A stretch of DNA of 64,000 nt from positions 186,001 through 250,000 of the forward strand of contig JAMLGT010000003.1 of assembly GCA_023957755.1 (NCBI GenBank). The letters are read 5' to 3'. The position numbers and the translations under genes are program-made. Of this stretch, positions 26,535 to 37,400 are shown one piece after another. Within the stretch, counting starts at the first letter, position 1. Each line of letters opens with the position of its first letter. A model generated the notes under the pieces. The model was not told the origin of the DNA, did no database searches, and worked only from the letters and a program-made list of their open reading frames with translations. The stretch is from Chitinophagaceae bacterium (lineage in GTDB: Bacteria > Bacteroidota > Bacteroidia > Chitinophagales > Chitinophagaceae).

Positions 26535-28889
26535 CTATTCCATTATCTTGACAATGTGTGCCATCTGGCCTGTCCTGGTCACTCCTTCAATAACAATCCT
26601 GAAAGATTCAGAAATGTCATTGTTGTAAAATGTAAGTTTCACTTTTTTAGTATCCCCCTTTAGCAACACTTCCGGATTCCAATAAAGGGTAGTTCTGACA
26701 TCACGGGCGTTATCACCTCCCAGCAAATAATCCGGTGAATAGAATTTTCTGATAGCGGTGTATCCGGTCACTGTATTTTTGGGGAGGCCTCTGCCAGGTG
26801 TGGCATCCACATCGTCGTCTCCCCTCCGCGTATAGATAGCTATTGCCCCGTTTGCTCCACCACCTACAGCCCCAAGGAAAGGAGGGTGAATCACTTTCAC
26901 GTAAGCGATATTTGTAACTGGTACTGTGGTAAGCATTTCTACATCAACAGGCATTTCGTCCAGAAAGAATGCGGGTGTACCTCCTCTCCAAGTTACCTGC
27001 GGTGGATCTGAAGCCACAATTACCACGCCGGCCACACGCCCCTGCAAGTATGAAAATATATCCTTATATCCGGCAGCTGCTTTTTCATGAACCAGGTCGA
27101 AGTCGGTAGAGGTGCCACCGCTAAACATACCAGTCGTGTACTTTTCATCCATCTTTTCCAGATCAGATTTTGCTTTGCCTTTGATGGTTACAGTTTCAAG
27201 CACCTTGCCCTGCGCCAATTTGAGTATGCCCGCTACTTCATCTGATAATTGTAGGTGGCGATAAGATCCTGAAGTGTCACCAGGCATCGGTGCGAAGGGA
27301 GGTAAATCGCTTCCTGGTGGGATAGGGGTCAGGCTTCCAAGGAATTGCACGGCAGCACTGTTCATTATTTTGCCTTTTGGAAGCTGATAGTAAACAGTGG
27401 CCGTGTCGATAAGAATCAGGTCATCTACTCTGAAGGTGCCGTCCGGCTTTATGGGAGCCATTACAAATTCTTTATTATTCTTCTGGTTGATGATCATTAT
27501 CAGATCTCCGGCATTTGCTAATTGATTAGGCAATGCGCCATGTATGCGGCCCTCTACTGTGGTGTAGGCCGTATCCACGGGGTATTTTACTTCAGGCAGT
27601 TTACCTGCTGCAATGTCTGTCCAGGAAATCTTTCTCCAGCCATTGGTAAGCATTACTAAATCCAGATAGTTGTTGGTAGAGTCGGCCTTGTCCTGGAAAT
27701 AAAAAGAAGGGTTGTTGATTTTACCTTTTAACTCGGAGCTGAGAAGAAAATCGCTTACTATGGTTCGGCTGTCGTTGAAGTCTATGGCGGCATCAGTCAC
27801 AGAGATAGAAAGATTCGCTTCCAGAGAATCGGGAATCTCAATTTCCACTTCATTTCGGGCTCTCTTGTTCATTCCCCAGTGGGCCACATCGAATTGTGGT
27901 GTAAAAGTGTATTCCTCGTTATTTATGAAGGTAATTCGTTCGGCAAGGGGTTGAAATTTTTCGTTCAGGACTGTGATTACAAGAATTCCTGAAGGAAGTT
28001 CTTTGACAGGGATGGCTCCCTGTGTGACACCGTTTACAAGTGGGCGCTCAATATTAAAAACCGGCTGATTATACATTGTACCTATGATTCTTACAGCCCG
28101 CGCTACATTTTCACTGTTCGATTGCACATAGAATATTCTGTTATCCTTGCTTTGACTTACTCTGAGCAGAAGCCCTGTTTTTTCCACCTCAGGAAGCGGT
28201 GTGTTGTGCGATGCCCCTGTTGTGTCCTTCCAAATAAGTGTGTACTTTTTTTCTGCCCTGGGCTGAAGGTAAAAGGCTCCCATCCCATCATGTACAGATG
28301 AAATTTGAGTAATGGATTTGCCGTCTTCCATTACGTTACCAATTATTTTGACAGGCTGGCCGTATTGGTCGGTGGCCTTAAATGCAATTTTAGTATTGAG
28401 CCCTTCAACGAGGTTGCCACCTTCGGCAAAAAGGTGGATCGTGGGATTGAACTTGCGTTCTGTAGTGCTGGCAGTGGGTGTCAGAATTCTGATATAATTA
28501 TTATATAGGAAGGCGCTGTCGAAGTTGAGCATCCACTTTGTGTAAGCCTTAACGGAAATTGCAGAAGAGTGGTAATCCAAAGGAACGTTTATTTGGCCGA
28601 AGGTCACTCCTTCCACTATGGGCCAACTGGTTCTTTTAATTATTTTTCCATTTGGGTCAGCCCAGTCCACATAAAGCGTCTTGCTGGTTATTTCAGGCGT
28701 TATTCCTTTCATCAGATAGGCTTTAAACCAGATAGTATCCCCGGGGCCATAACTTGATTTGTCAAAGTGAAAATGAATTCTTTCCGGAACATAATCAGTA
28801 GCAAAGTTTTCCAGCGTGTTTTCAAAGGCCTGTCCGGTGGCATATCCTGTGATTAAGAGAAGTAGAGTAGCAACGCTTAATTTTTTCAT
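26535..28889 (-). CDS. Exported MG2-like protein with TonB-plug domain
   Basis: A 784-aa protein with a signal peptide (about 1-19). The N-terminus resembles alpha-2-macroglobulin MG2-type beta-sandwiches: ERIHFHFDKSSYGPGDTIWF at 36-55, then KTLYVDWADPNG. Several beta domains follow. At about 605-690 lies a SusC/TonB-receptor plug-like region: YKDIFSYLQGRVAGVVI, FFLDEMPVDVEML, then NGAIAIYTRRGDD. No beta-barrel follows; instead there is a ~95-aa tail with TTLYWNPEVLLKG. Function unknown; possibly periplasmic or surface-attached. It lies between the kinase and murQ on the opposite strand. Confidence 0.8.
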   Translation of the reverse strand: MKKLSVATLLLLITGYATGQAFENTLENFATDYVPERIHFHFDKSSYGPGDTIWFKAYLMKGITPEITSKTLYVDWADPNGKIIKRTSWPIVEGVTFGQINVPLDYHSSAISVKAYTKWMLNFDSAFLYNNYIRILTPTASTTERKFNPTIHLFAEGGNLVEGLNTKIAFKATDQYGQPVKIIGNVMEDGKSITQISSVHDGMGAFYLQPRAEKKYTLIWKDTTGASHNTPLPEVEKTGLLLRVSQSKDNRIFYVQSNSENVARAVRIIGTMYNQPVFNIERPLVNGVTQGAIPVKELPSGILVITVLNEKFQPLAERITFINNEEYTFTPQFDVAHWGMNKRARNEVEIEIPDSLEANLSISVTDAAIDFNDSRTIVSDFLLSSELKGKINNPSFYFQDKADSTNNYLDLVMLTNGWRKISWTDIAAGKLPEVKYPVDTAYTTVEGRIHGALPNQLANAGDLIMIINQKNNKEFVMAPIKPDGTFRVDDLILIDTATVYYQLPKGKIMNSAAVQFLGSLTPIPPGSDLPPFAPMPGDTSGSYRHLQLSDEVAGILKLAQGKVLETVTIKGKAKSDLEKMDEKYTTGMFSGGTSTDFDLVHEKAAAGYKDIFSYLQGRVAGVVIVASDPPQVTWRGGTPAFFLDEMPVDVEMLTTVPVTNIAYVKVIHPPFLGAVGGGANGAIAIYTRRGDDDVDATPGRGLPKNTVTGYTAIRKFYSPDYLLGGDNARDVRTTLYWNPEVLLKGDTKKVKLTFYNNDISESFRIVIEGVTRTGQMAHIVKIME

Positions 28890-29094
28890 TTGTAGGGTTT
28901 CTCGCTATGAGTGATTATAATTTCTCAAAAATCGGAAACTATCTTAATGAAGCCAAAGTATTTTATGATGAGAATGGTGGATTTAAAAAATAGATTCTCT
29001 AATTTTGATATCTTTAATCGCGAAATCGAAGATTGACGGATGAGAAGAAATCGTATATCAGAAATAATTAAATTTGAATTCTTTATTATAGAAT

Positions 29095-29904
29095 ATGGCA
29101 TTTAAGAAAGTTACCGAGGAGTCTTCCCTATATCGTCATCTTGAGAAAATGTCTGTTTCAGAGATTGTTTCCAGCATAAATAAGGAAGATAAGAAAGTTG
29201 CGGATCAGGTAGCAGATGCCCTGCCACAAATTACAGCATTAATTGAAGCAGTTTCGAAGAAGATGAAGAAAGGGGGAAGGTTGTTCTATATTGGTGCAGG
29301 TACCAGTGGAAGGCTGGGAATCCTTGATGCCAGTGAGTGTCCGCCAACTTATGGAGTACCTCATGGGCTGGTTGTAGGAATCATTGCAGGTGGAGAAAAA
29401 GCCATTGTAAATGCAATTGAAAATGCTGAAGATAATGCAGCGCAGGGTTGGACAGATCTCTGTGAGTATAAGGTGAATAGCGCCGATTTTGTTGTAGGAA
29501 TAGCCACAAGCGGCACTACCCCTTATGTGATAGGGGCTTTGGAAAAATGCAGGGAAGAAGGTATTGCTACAGGCAGTATTAGTTGCAATCCCGACTCTCC
29601 TGTGAGCCATGTTGCAGATTATCCAATTGAGGTGATTGTAGGGCCGGAGTTTGTAACCGGTAGCACCCGGATGAAGGCAGGTACCGCTACTAAGATGATA
29701 TTGAATATGATAAGTACGGCAGCCATGATACAGTTGGGAAGAGTTGAAGACAACAAGATGGTGAACATGAAGCTTACAAATAATAAGATATTCGATAGAG
29801 GCACACGCATGCTAATGGAGAAGGGTAATATTGACGAGGTGGAAGCCAGGGCTTTGCTAATGAAATTCAGAAGTGTGAAACAAGCTCTTGAAAATCTTAA
29901 ATAG
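29095..29904 (+). CDS. murQ: N-acetylmuramic acid 6-phosphate etherase
   Basis: Cleaves the lactyl ether of MurNAc 6-phosphate to GlcNAc 6-phosphate and D-lactate in cell-wall recycling. At 269 aa it is a compact MurQ with one SIS domain. The signature GAGTSGRLGILDASECPPTY (68-87) contains the catalytic Glu81, equivalent to Glu83 of the E. coli enzyme. VVGIATSGTTPYV and TGSTRMKAGTATKMILNM also match the family. No murP transporter is nearby, so the substrate probably comes from a cytosolic kinase; the BadF-type kinase at 25630 is a candidate. Confidence 0.95.
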   Translation: MAFKKVTEESSLYRHLEKMSVSEIVSSINKEDKKVADQVADALPQITALIEAVSKKMKKGGRLFYIGAGTSGRLGILDASECPPTYGVPHGLVVGIIAGGEKAIVNAIENAEDNAAQGWTDLCEYKVNSADFVVGIATSGTTPYVIGALEKCREEGIATGSISCNPDSPVSHVADYPIEVIVGPEFVTGSTRMKAGTATKMILNMISTAAMIQLGRVEDNKMVNMKLTNNKIFDRGTRMLMEKGNIDEVEARALLMKFRSVKQALENLK

Positions 29905-29988
29905 GGTTCCATAATATTAGAGTTATCATTGTCCGGTGAAATTATTCAAAATGTGGTTAAAGCCCTTGTTGAGTAAGACCTTCATAGC

Positions 29989-30006
29989 CCTACCCTAAAG
30001 GGTAGG
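29989..30006 (+). terminator. Possible terminator/palindrome after murQ
   Basis: Perfect inverted repeat CCTACCCT-AA-AGGGTAGG, 85 nt after murQ, followed by TTAATAAATA rather than a clean T-run. It could be a weak terminator or a dispersed intergenic palindrome. Confidence 0.4.
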
Positions 30007-30169
30007 TTAATAAATATAAAACCTAAACCCAGTGAGCTTTAGCCCAACTAAATCGGACAACAATAATTAGAATAAAACATAGTCTGCCCTCATTTTCTTA
30101 CAAAAAAGGTTTGGATTTTATTTGCAGATTCATATCTGGAAAATCTGTGTTGAATGAGTAAATTTGTGA

Positions 30170-30175
30170 AGGAGG
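30170..30175 (+). promoter_or_regulatory. Shine-Dalgarno site of the 192-aa protein gene
   Basis: AGGAGG nine nt before the ATG at 30185. Such strong sites are rare in this window and support this start. Confidence 0.6.
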
Positions 30176-30184
30176 ATTTCTGGT

Positions 30185-30763
30185 ATGCAAGATCTGGAGC
30201 CATTTGATAACTGGCATTATTTATATCTTTCAGAAGAGGATGAGCAATCACCGTTTTACGGTCGTGAGTATAGCGAATTCGAATTTTCCAATACAATCTA
30301 CAATTATTATATCCACCCACTATGGGATGAGTTTGGTAGTCGCACCCTTTATCTCAAGGTGCTGATGGCTGATTACGAATTGGGATACATGATAATTGAA
30401 ATGATAGGAGAGTGGAATGACGCTATTGAGAATGATATTATGACGCTGAAGAGGGAAGTGATTGACGAATTTCAGCAGTTAGGTATCAGAAAGTTTATCC
30501 TGATCGTTGAGAATGTCTTAAATTTTCACAGCAGCGATGATAGTTATTACGAAGAGTGGTTCGAAGAGTCGCTTGATAATGATGGATGGGCAGTATGTCT
30601 GAATATGCCGGTGTCTTCCCAACATGATTTTCTCCAGGCAAATCTGCATCGGTATGTTCCACTGATGGAAATTTTGAATTGGCGGACAATGAAGCCTGAT
30701 ATGCTTTTTCAGCAGGTGGATAACTATTTCCACCGCAGATTGAATGCCGATTCTTCAATTTGA
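30185..30763 (+). CDS. Conserved hypothetical protein upstream of sdhCAB
   Basis: A 192-aa acidic soluble protein without signal peptide or membrane segments. Features seen: FDNWHYLYLSEEDEQSPFYG, an aromatic-rich NTIYNYYIHPLWDEFGSRTL, a central predicted helix (WNDAIENDIMTLKREVIDEF), a beta strand IRKFILIVENVLNF, then GWAVCLNMP. The order resembles a small alpha/beta domain, but I recognise no family. It has a strong ribosome-binding site. Its link to succinate dehydrogenase is only positional (87 bp upstream of sdhC). Confidence 0.75.
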   Translation: MQDLEPFDNWHYLYLSEEDEQSPFYGREYSEFEFSNTIYNYYIHPLWDEFGSRTLYLKVLMADYELGYMIIEMIGEWNDAIENDIMTLKREVIDEFQQLGIRKFILIVENVLNFHSSDDSYYEEWFEESLDNDGWAVCLNMPVSSQHDFLQANLHRYVPLMEILNWRTMKPDMLFQQVDNYFHRRLNADSSI

Positions 30764-30808
30764 TTTTTGAAGTCCATTGCTATTTTCTTAAGTTTACATT
30801 TTCTACTT

Positions 30809-30816
30809 TACATTTG
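30809..30816 (+). promoter_or_regulatory. -7 promoter element of sdhCAB
   Basis: TACATTTG matches TAnnTTTG, 34 nt before the sdhC ATG. Confidence 0.5.
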
Positions 30817-30850
30817 TAGAATCTAAAACTAATTTAACACCTTTTCACTT

Positions 30851-31519
30851 ATGACCTGGAAGCAAACGCTAACATCTCCGGTAGGCAGGAAATTTGTTAT
30901 GGGATTTACCGGCTTATTTCTAATTGCCTTTTTGATAGTACACGCCGGATTAAACGCTACGATATTCATGAATGATGATGGAGCTACATTCAATGCTGTG
31001 GCAGGATTCATGAGTCATAACTGGATTATGAGGATTCTGGAGTTGGGCCTGTTCATAGGGTTCGCGTTTCATATCGTCCAGGGCCTGATGCTTTGGAAGA
31101 TGAACAGAGCAGCACGTCCTGTGAAGTATTCCATGAAGCGTTATATTCCTAAGATAAAATGGTATAGCCGCTATATGGGTTTGCTGGGCACATTAGTATT
31201 GTTATACCTGGTTATGCACCTTGCCCATTTCTGGGTACACACTAAAGATGAATTATATTTTGGAGGGTCAGAGGTGAATCTGTATGAGAGAATGCGCGAT
31301 ATATTTACGCAACCACTCTGGTTCGTGCTGTATATGCTAGGGTTGGCTTCTCTGTTGTTTCACTTGCTGCATGGTTTCCAGAGTGCTTTCCAGTCGCTTG
31401 GGATGAATGATAAGGCCTGGACACCGCTTGTAAAGAAAGCCGGTGTGGCTTATTCTGTTATTATAGTAGTCTTATTTGCGTTGATGCCGATTGCCTTTAT
31501 GGCTGGATGGTTACAGTAA
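30851..31519 (+). CDS. sdhC: Succinate dehydrogenase cytochrome b subunit (type B)
   Basis: A 222-aa diheme membrane anchor of the type-B succinate:quinone oxidoreductase, the single-anchor form used with menaquinone. Five membrane segments are visible, starting with GLFLIAFLIVHAGLNA (residues 21-36), and histidines that can bind heme: FHIVQGLML, LYLVMHLAHFW, SLLFHLLHGF. It starts the sdhCAB operon, with sdhA 39 nt downstream. Confidence 0.93.
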   Translation: MTWKQTLTSPVGRKFVMGFTGLFLIAFLIVHAGLNATIFMNDDGATFNAVAGFMSHNWIMRILELGLFIGFAFHIVQGLMLWKMNRAARPVKYSMKRYIPKIKWYSRYMGLLGTLVLLYLVMHLAHFWVHTKDELYFGGSEVNLYERMRDIFTQPLWFVLYMLGLASLLFHLLHGFQSAFQSLGMNDKAWTPLVKKAGVAYSVIIVVLFALMPIAFMAGWLQ

Positions 31520-31558
31520 CCGGTTATAAAATATTTAATTCAATTAATTGCTTCGAAT

Positions 31559-33532
31559 ATGGTATTAGATTCTAAAATCCCCGCTGGCGACTTAAAAGAT
31601 AAGTGGCAGAATTACAAAGACCACTGCAAGCTGGTAAGTCCGGCTAATAAGAGAAATATTCAAATAATTGTAATAGGCACCGGCCTTGCCGGAGCATCTG
31701 CAGCTGCTACACTGGGCGAACTTGGATACAATGTGAAAGCGTTTTGTTTTCAGGATAGTCCCCGGCGCGCACATAGTATTGCTGCGCAAGGGGGGATTAA
31801 TGCAGCCAAAAACTATCAGAATGATGGAGACTCTACTTTCAGGTTGTATTACGAAACGCTGAAGGGAGGCGACTACCGTAGCCGTGAGGCGAATACATAC
31901 AGACTTGCTGAGGTAAGTGGTAATATCATAGATCAGGCCACCGCACAAGGCGTACCGTTTGCAAGGGAATATGGTGGCACTCTGGCAAACAGATCATTTG
32001 GCGGCACACAGGTTTCCAGGACATTCTATGCAAGAGGACAAACCGGACAGCAGCTACTACTGGGAGCTTATGGTGCGCTGGAGCGTCAGGTGGCTACTGG
32101 AAAAGTAACGATGTATTCTCGTCACGAAATGCTCGATTTGGTGATTATTGATGGTAAGGCTCGGGGTATCATCGCAAGAAATTTGGTTACGGGTAAGCTT
32201 GAACGTTACTTTGGACATGCTGTGGTATTGGCATCGGGTGGATATGGAAATGTATTTTTCCTTAGCACAAATGCTATGGGAAGTAATGTTACAGCGTCCT
32301 GGAAATCACATAAGAAAGGGGCTTTCTTTGCAAATCCGTGTTTTACGCAAATTCATCCCACCTGTATTCCTGTATCCGGCGACTATCAGAGTAAACTGAC
32401 ATTGATGAGTGAGAGTCTCAGAAATGATGGTAGAATCTGGGTTCCGAAAAAGAAAGATGATAACCGGAAAGCCAAAGATATTCCTCATGACGAGAGAGAT
32501 TATTATCTGGAAAGGAGATATCCCGCGTTTGGTAATCTTGTGCCACGCGATGTGGCATCACGTGCAGCGAAAGAGAGGTGTGATGCGGGGTATGGAGTAG
32601 GTAGTTCCAAGATGGCTGTGTATCTGGATTTTGCAGATGCTATCAAGAGGTATGGCAAGATGGAGGCTCACAAAAAAGTTATTGAGAATCCCTCAGAAGA
32701 GACAATCAGAGAATTGGGCATGCAGGTAGTAAAAGATAAGTATGGAAACCTGTTTGAGATGTATGAGAAGATTACGGGTGAAAATCCGTATGAGGTGCCC
32801 ATGAGAATCTATCCCGCCGTGCATTATACTATGGGAGGCCTTTGGGTCGATTATGAATTACAGACTACCGTACCGGGTCTCTTTGCAATCGGAGAATGTA
32901 ATTTTAGTGATCATGGTGCAAACAGATTAGGGGCTTCTGCATTGATGCAGGGATTAGCAGATGGATATTTCGTGTTGCCATACACTATTGGTAATTATCT
33001 TTCTTCAGAGATCAGGACACCCGCAATTCCGGTTACAGACCCGGCGTTTGAGGAAGCAGAAAAAGCAGTAGCTGAAAGAATTAATAAGTTGATGAATATT
33101 AAAGGGGCCAGGTCTGTAGATCACTTCCACCGTGAACTTGGAAAGATTATGTGGGACAAATGCGGAATGGCAAGAAACGAGAAAGGGCTTACAGAAGCAA
33201 TTACAGAAATTCAGCAATTGAGGGAAGAATTCTGGAAAGATTTGCGGGTACCGGGAGAAGTGGAAAGCATGAATCCTGAACTGGATAAAGCACAGAGAGT
33301 AGCTGACTTTATGGAACTCGCTGAGCTCATGTGTCGCGATGCGCTGAATCGCAGAGAGAGTTGTGGGGGTCACTTCAGAGAAGAGAGCCAGACCTCTGAA
33401 GGAGAGGCGCTGCGGATAGATGATGAATTCAGCTTTGTGTCGGCATGGGAGTATAAGCCCGAAGGAGAAGTGCTTAACAAAGAACCTTTGATATTTGAGG
33501 TGTCGAAACCTTCACAAAGGAGCTACAAGTAA
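31559..33532 (+). CDS. sdhA: Succinate dehydrogenase/fumarate reductase flavoprotein
   Basis: The FAD-carrying catalytic subunit, oxidising succinate to fumarate; 657 aa, typical for the type-B enzyme. The dinucleotide loop [20 protein letters not shown] is at about 37-56, and [15 protein letters not shown] holds the His that binds FAD covalently. The substrate/active-site region has [13 protein letters not shown] and the [15 protein letters not shown] motif. [20 protein letters not shown] lies in the C-terminal half. Middle gene of sdhCAB. Confidence 0.96.
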   Translation: MVLDSKIPAGDLKDKWQNYKDHCKLVSPANKRNIQIIVIGTGLAGASAAATLGELGYNVKAFCFQDSPRRAHSIAAQGGINAAKNYQNDGDSTFRLYYETLKGGDYRSREANTYRLAEVSGNIIDQATAQGVPFAREYGGTLANRSFGGTQVSRTFYARGQTGQQLLLGAYGALERQVATGKVTMYSRHEMLDLVIIDGKARGIIARNLVTGKLERYFGHAVVLASGGYGNVFFLSTNAMGSNVTASWKSHKKGAFFANPCFTQIHPTCIPVSGDYQSKLTLMSESLRNDGRIWVPKKKDDNRKAKDIPHDERDYYLERRYPAFGNLVPRDVASRAAKERCDAGYGVGSSKMAVYLDFADAIKRYGKMEAHKKVIENPSEETIRELGMQVVKDKYGNLFEMYEKITGENPYEVPMRIYPAVHYTMGGLWVDYELQTTVPGLFAIGECNFSDHGANRLGASALMQGLADGYFVLPYTIGNYLSSEIRTPAIPVTDPAFEEAEKAVAERINKLMNIKGARSVDHFHRELGKIMWDKCGMARNEKGLTEAITEIQQLREEFWKDLRVPGEVESMNPELDKAQRVADFMELAELMCRDALNRRESCGGHFREESQTSEGEALRIDDEFSFVSAWEYKPEGEVLNKEPLIFEVSKPSQRSYK

Positions 33533-33569
33533 ATTATTGAAATAGAATTTAAACAAAAAATAACCGCTC

Positions 33570-34349
33570 ATGGAACACTATACTATGAACCTCACTCTGA
33601 AGGTGTGGAGACAAAAAAACTCACAGGAACATGGACATTTTGAAACCTTTCAGGTAAAAGATATTTCGTCTGAAATGTCGTTTCTGGAAATGTTTGATGT
33701 GTTAAACGAGCAATTGATAAACGAAGGAAAGGAACCCATAGCATTTGACCATGATTGCCGTGAAGGGATCTGTGGTGCGTGCAGTATGTATGTAGATGGA
33801 AGGGCACATGGCCCCTGGGAGAAAAATACTGTATGCCAACTTCACATGAGAGCCTATAAGGATGGAGATACTATTGTGGTAGAGCCGTGGAGGTCTGCCG
33901 CATTCCCGGTTATCAAGGATTTGATGGTGGATCGTAGAGCTTTTGACAGAATAATTGAAGCAGGCGGGTTTGTCTCAGTCAATACAGGCAATGCGCCGGA
34001 TGCCAATGCCATTCCGGTATCAAAAGTTGCAGCCGACGAGGCATTTGATGCAGCGGCTTGTATCGGGTGTGGCGCTTGTGTGGCAGCCTGTCCAAACGGA
34101 TCTGCAGCATTATTCATCGGAGCCAAAGTGTCTCAATTGGCGTTTCTGCCGCAGGGAGATGCCGAGAGGGCAAGTCGCGTAAGAAATATGGTTGACCAGG
34201 CTGCGAAAGAAGGATTTGGAAACTGCGGAAATATTTACAACTGTGAAGCAGAATGTCCTAAAGGTATTTCGGTAGGGAATATTGCAAAAATGAAGCGTGA
34301 ATACATGAGGGCAAGCGTAACTACAGGGCCTGCGGGTATCAGGGAGTGA
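33570..34349 (+). CDS. sdhB: Succinate dehydrogenase iron-sulfur subunit
   Basis: A 259-aa electron-transfer subunit. The N-terminal plant-type ferredoxin domain binds [2Fe-2S] through CREGICGAC and the later TVCQLHM. The C-terminal domain has [14 protein letters not shown] and a [15 protein letters not shown] segment for the [4Fe-4S] and [3Fe-4S] clusters. It passes electrons from SdhA to the quinone site at SdhC. Last gene of the operon, with a terminator 42 nt after the stop. Confidence 0.96.
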   Translation: MEHYTMNLTLKVWRQKNSQEHGHFETFQVKDISSEMSFLEMFDVLNEQLINEGKEPIAFDHDCREGICGACSMYVDGRAHGPWEKNTVCQLHMRAYKDGDTIVVEPWRSAAFPVIKDLMVDRRAFDRIIEAGGFVSVNTGNAPDANAIPVSKVAADEAFDAAACIGCGACVAACPNGSAALFIGAKVSQLAFLPQGDAERASRVRNMVDQAAKEGFGNCGNIYNCEAECPKGISVGNIAKMKREYMRASVTTGPAGIRE

Positions 34350-34390
34350 TAGCTTTCAAAGCTTAGACTCGAATTTTTAGTCATATTATT

Positions 34391-34430
34391 ACTTCCCGGG
34401 GGCAATGTGCCTTCGGGAAGTTTCGTTTTA
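34391..34430 (+). terminator. Terminator of sdhCAB
   Basis: Stem ACTTCCCG/CGGGAAGT (34391-34398, 34414-34421) with a 15-nt loop holding a small inner GGC/GCC stem. It is followed by TTCGTTTT. Confidence 0.65.
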
Positions 34431-34455
34431 TGGGTGCGGTAAAGGTGATTAAGCT

Positions 34456-34463
34456 TAGTTTTG
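34456..34463 (+). promoter_or_regulatory. -7 promoter element of the 1151-aa protein gene
   Basis: TAGTTTTG matches TAnnTTTG and lies 23 nt before the ATG. Confidence 0.45.
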
Positions 34464-34486
34464 TTTTATATCCTGATGTGTATTGA

Positions 34487-37400
34487 ATGTTCCGGAAACC
34501 CCTAATTCTGATTCTTCTGCTCCTAAGTGCAGCGGTTGTTCATTCGCAACAGCATGTGCTTTCCAATCTCAGAATAAAGAAATGGGTTGCTCCTGTTGCC
34601 GGAAACCTGGTGCTGGATTCTTTTAGTATCGTGCCTAATACAGTGGTGGTTAGTGGCGCTGCTCCTGCCGATTACCGGATTGATTATGCTAATGCTTTAT
34701 TGATTCTGAACAGAGATTTGTCAGACACCCTGACTATTTCATTTCGGGTGTTCCCTTTCAGAATGGGGGGCGAAGCGAAAAGATTTAATTATGATAGTAT
34801 TCGCTACAACTTCACAATAGAGCAGCCTGTGAGGCCCCCTGGCTCACAGCAAACGGCAAAGGTTATTGATTGGCCTGTCAATTATAATGGGAGTATTGGC
34901 AGGGGAATCTCCTTTGGCAACAATCAGGATGCGATAGTAAGTTCAACGCTTAACCTACAGCTCAATGGATTTATTGGAGACAGCCTGGAGTTTGCAGCTG
35001 CAATCAGCGATAATAATATTCCTGTGCAACCCGACGGGAATACGCAAAACATTCAGGATTTTGACAGGATCTTCATGCAAATAAAAAAGAATGGCTGGCA
35101 GGTAAATTTGGGGGATATTGATGTCAGGCAAACCAGTAATCGGTTCCTGAGTTTTTATAAGAGATTGCAGGGAGCCTCTTTTGTATCGGAGAATAAACTG
35201 AAAGGTGGGAACTCTAATTCGTTAATTGTGAGTGGTGCAATAGCGCGGGGGAAGTTTGCAAGAAATATAATCAATGCCCTGGAAGGAAACCAGGGGCCTT
35301 ATAAACTGTACGGAACAAACGGAGAATTATACTTCGCTGTACTTGCGGGAACTGAACGTGTATATGTCGACGGCCAGCTGATGGAAAGAGGGGATGACAG
35401 GGATTATGTAATTGATTATAACACGGCAGAGCTAACCTTTACAGCTAAACGTATGATTACCCGTGATTCAAGAATTCAGGTTGAATTTGAATATACGGAT
35501 AGAAATTTTCTAAACTCTATGCTGTACTTGGGAGATGAATTTAAGTTGGGCAGGAAGTGGGAGTTCAGTGTGGGAGCCTATGCCAACACGGATGCTAAGA
35601 ACAGTCCCATCAATCAGTCGCTTTCAGATGCCCAACGTCAGTTTTTAAGTACCATAGGCAATAAGATTGATAGCGCGTATTACCCCGATGTGGTTCCTGA
35701 TACATTCTCGGTTGATAAAATTTTGTATAGCAGGATAGATACTACAGTAAATGGTATTTCGGATTCAATCTATGTGTTCTCAACTGACAAGGCCCAGACT
35801 TTATACAGTCTCTCATTTATAAATGTGGGCCAGGGGAGGGGAAATTATGTGCCGTTGGCCGGGAATGCCAATGGCCGTGTGTATCAGTGGGTAGCACCTG
35901 TAGATGGTAAGCCGCAGGGTGATTGGGAGCCTGCGCTGTTGTTGATAACGCCCAAGAAACATCAGGTGGTTACCGCAAGTACAAAGTATCAGATTAGTGC
36001 GCATAGTGCTGTGTCGGCTGCTGCTGCTTTTAGTGATTATGATGTAAATACTTTTTCAGAAATTGGAAATGCTGATAACAGAGGGGCAGCCTGGAATATT
36101 TCAGTTAAGGATAACCGGCCCGTTTCAAAGGACAAAAGTGCACCATGGGTGCTTTCGACAGAAGTGGGTTATGAGAATGTAAATCACAAGTATAAAGCGC
36201 CTGAGACACTTCGGGGCGTTGAGTTTTATCGGGACTGGGGGCTGGGGATTTTGGTACCACCGGCTGATGAAAAACTTTTTAATATCAGCATGGGAATGTC
36301 AAAGCTTAAAAATTTTATTCGCTATCAATATCTGAATTACAGAAGGGATAATGACTTCAGAGGAAGCAGAAATGTGGTGGAAACGTTTTATGCCACAAGA
36401 GGATGGGAGTTTAACAACCGGTTATACGTTACCTCTGGTAACGGGTATGATTATTCTGTCAACTATATTAAACCTGATTTGGGAATCAGCAAGACATTTC
36501 AGTCATTTCATAAATACAGAATAGGCACTTCCTTCCAGGCTGAGGACAACAGGCAACTGATGAAGTTATATGATACACTGTCTCTTTTGAGCTATGGATA
36601 TTCGTTATGGAAAGTGTTTTTGAATAGTGATGCGGAGAAACCAACTAAATGGGGAATTAGTTACTACTCAAGGGTGAATAAATTACCCTCAGGAGATAAG
36701 TTGAAAAATGCAGACAGGAGTAACAACATTACGCTCTCGCTGGATGCCATGCAAAGTGAAAGTCAGCAGTTTAGTTTAAACCTGACTTACAGGACACTCA
36801 GCGTTGACGAAAATCTTCATACAACTCAAAAGGATGATAAAAGCCTGCTGGGTCGGGCAGAGTATGCTTTTAATGGATGGAAAGGCCTTCTGACTGGTGC
36901 CGTTTTGTACGAGTTAGGCGCGGGACAGGAGCAAAAACGTCAATACACTTATTTGGAAGTTCCTGCCGGGCAGGGATATTATATGTGGATTGACTATAAT
37001 GGAGATGGCATACCACAGCTTAATGAATTTGAAATTGCAGTGTTTCAGGATCAGAAGCGCTGGATAAGAGTGCTTACCCCCACTAATGAATATGTGAAAG
37101 CCAATTACGTGCAGTTAAACTATAGTGTGTCTGTCAATCCTTCGCGGTTGAAATCGGATGGGGCTTCTGCATTCAGAAAGTTTATTAACAGATTTAATAC
37201 CACCTCCTCATTACAGATAAACAGGAAAGAAATATCGAGAGGGAGTTTTGCTTTTAATCCATTCGGGAAAACATTTGACGACACAAGCCTTATCTCGTTG
37301 TATTCATTTCTCGCTAATAGCATTTATTTTAACCGGAATAGTGCAGTATTCGGACTTGATCTTACGCACAGATTGAATACGAGCAAAGCGGTGCTGAGTT

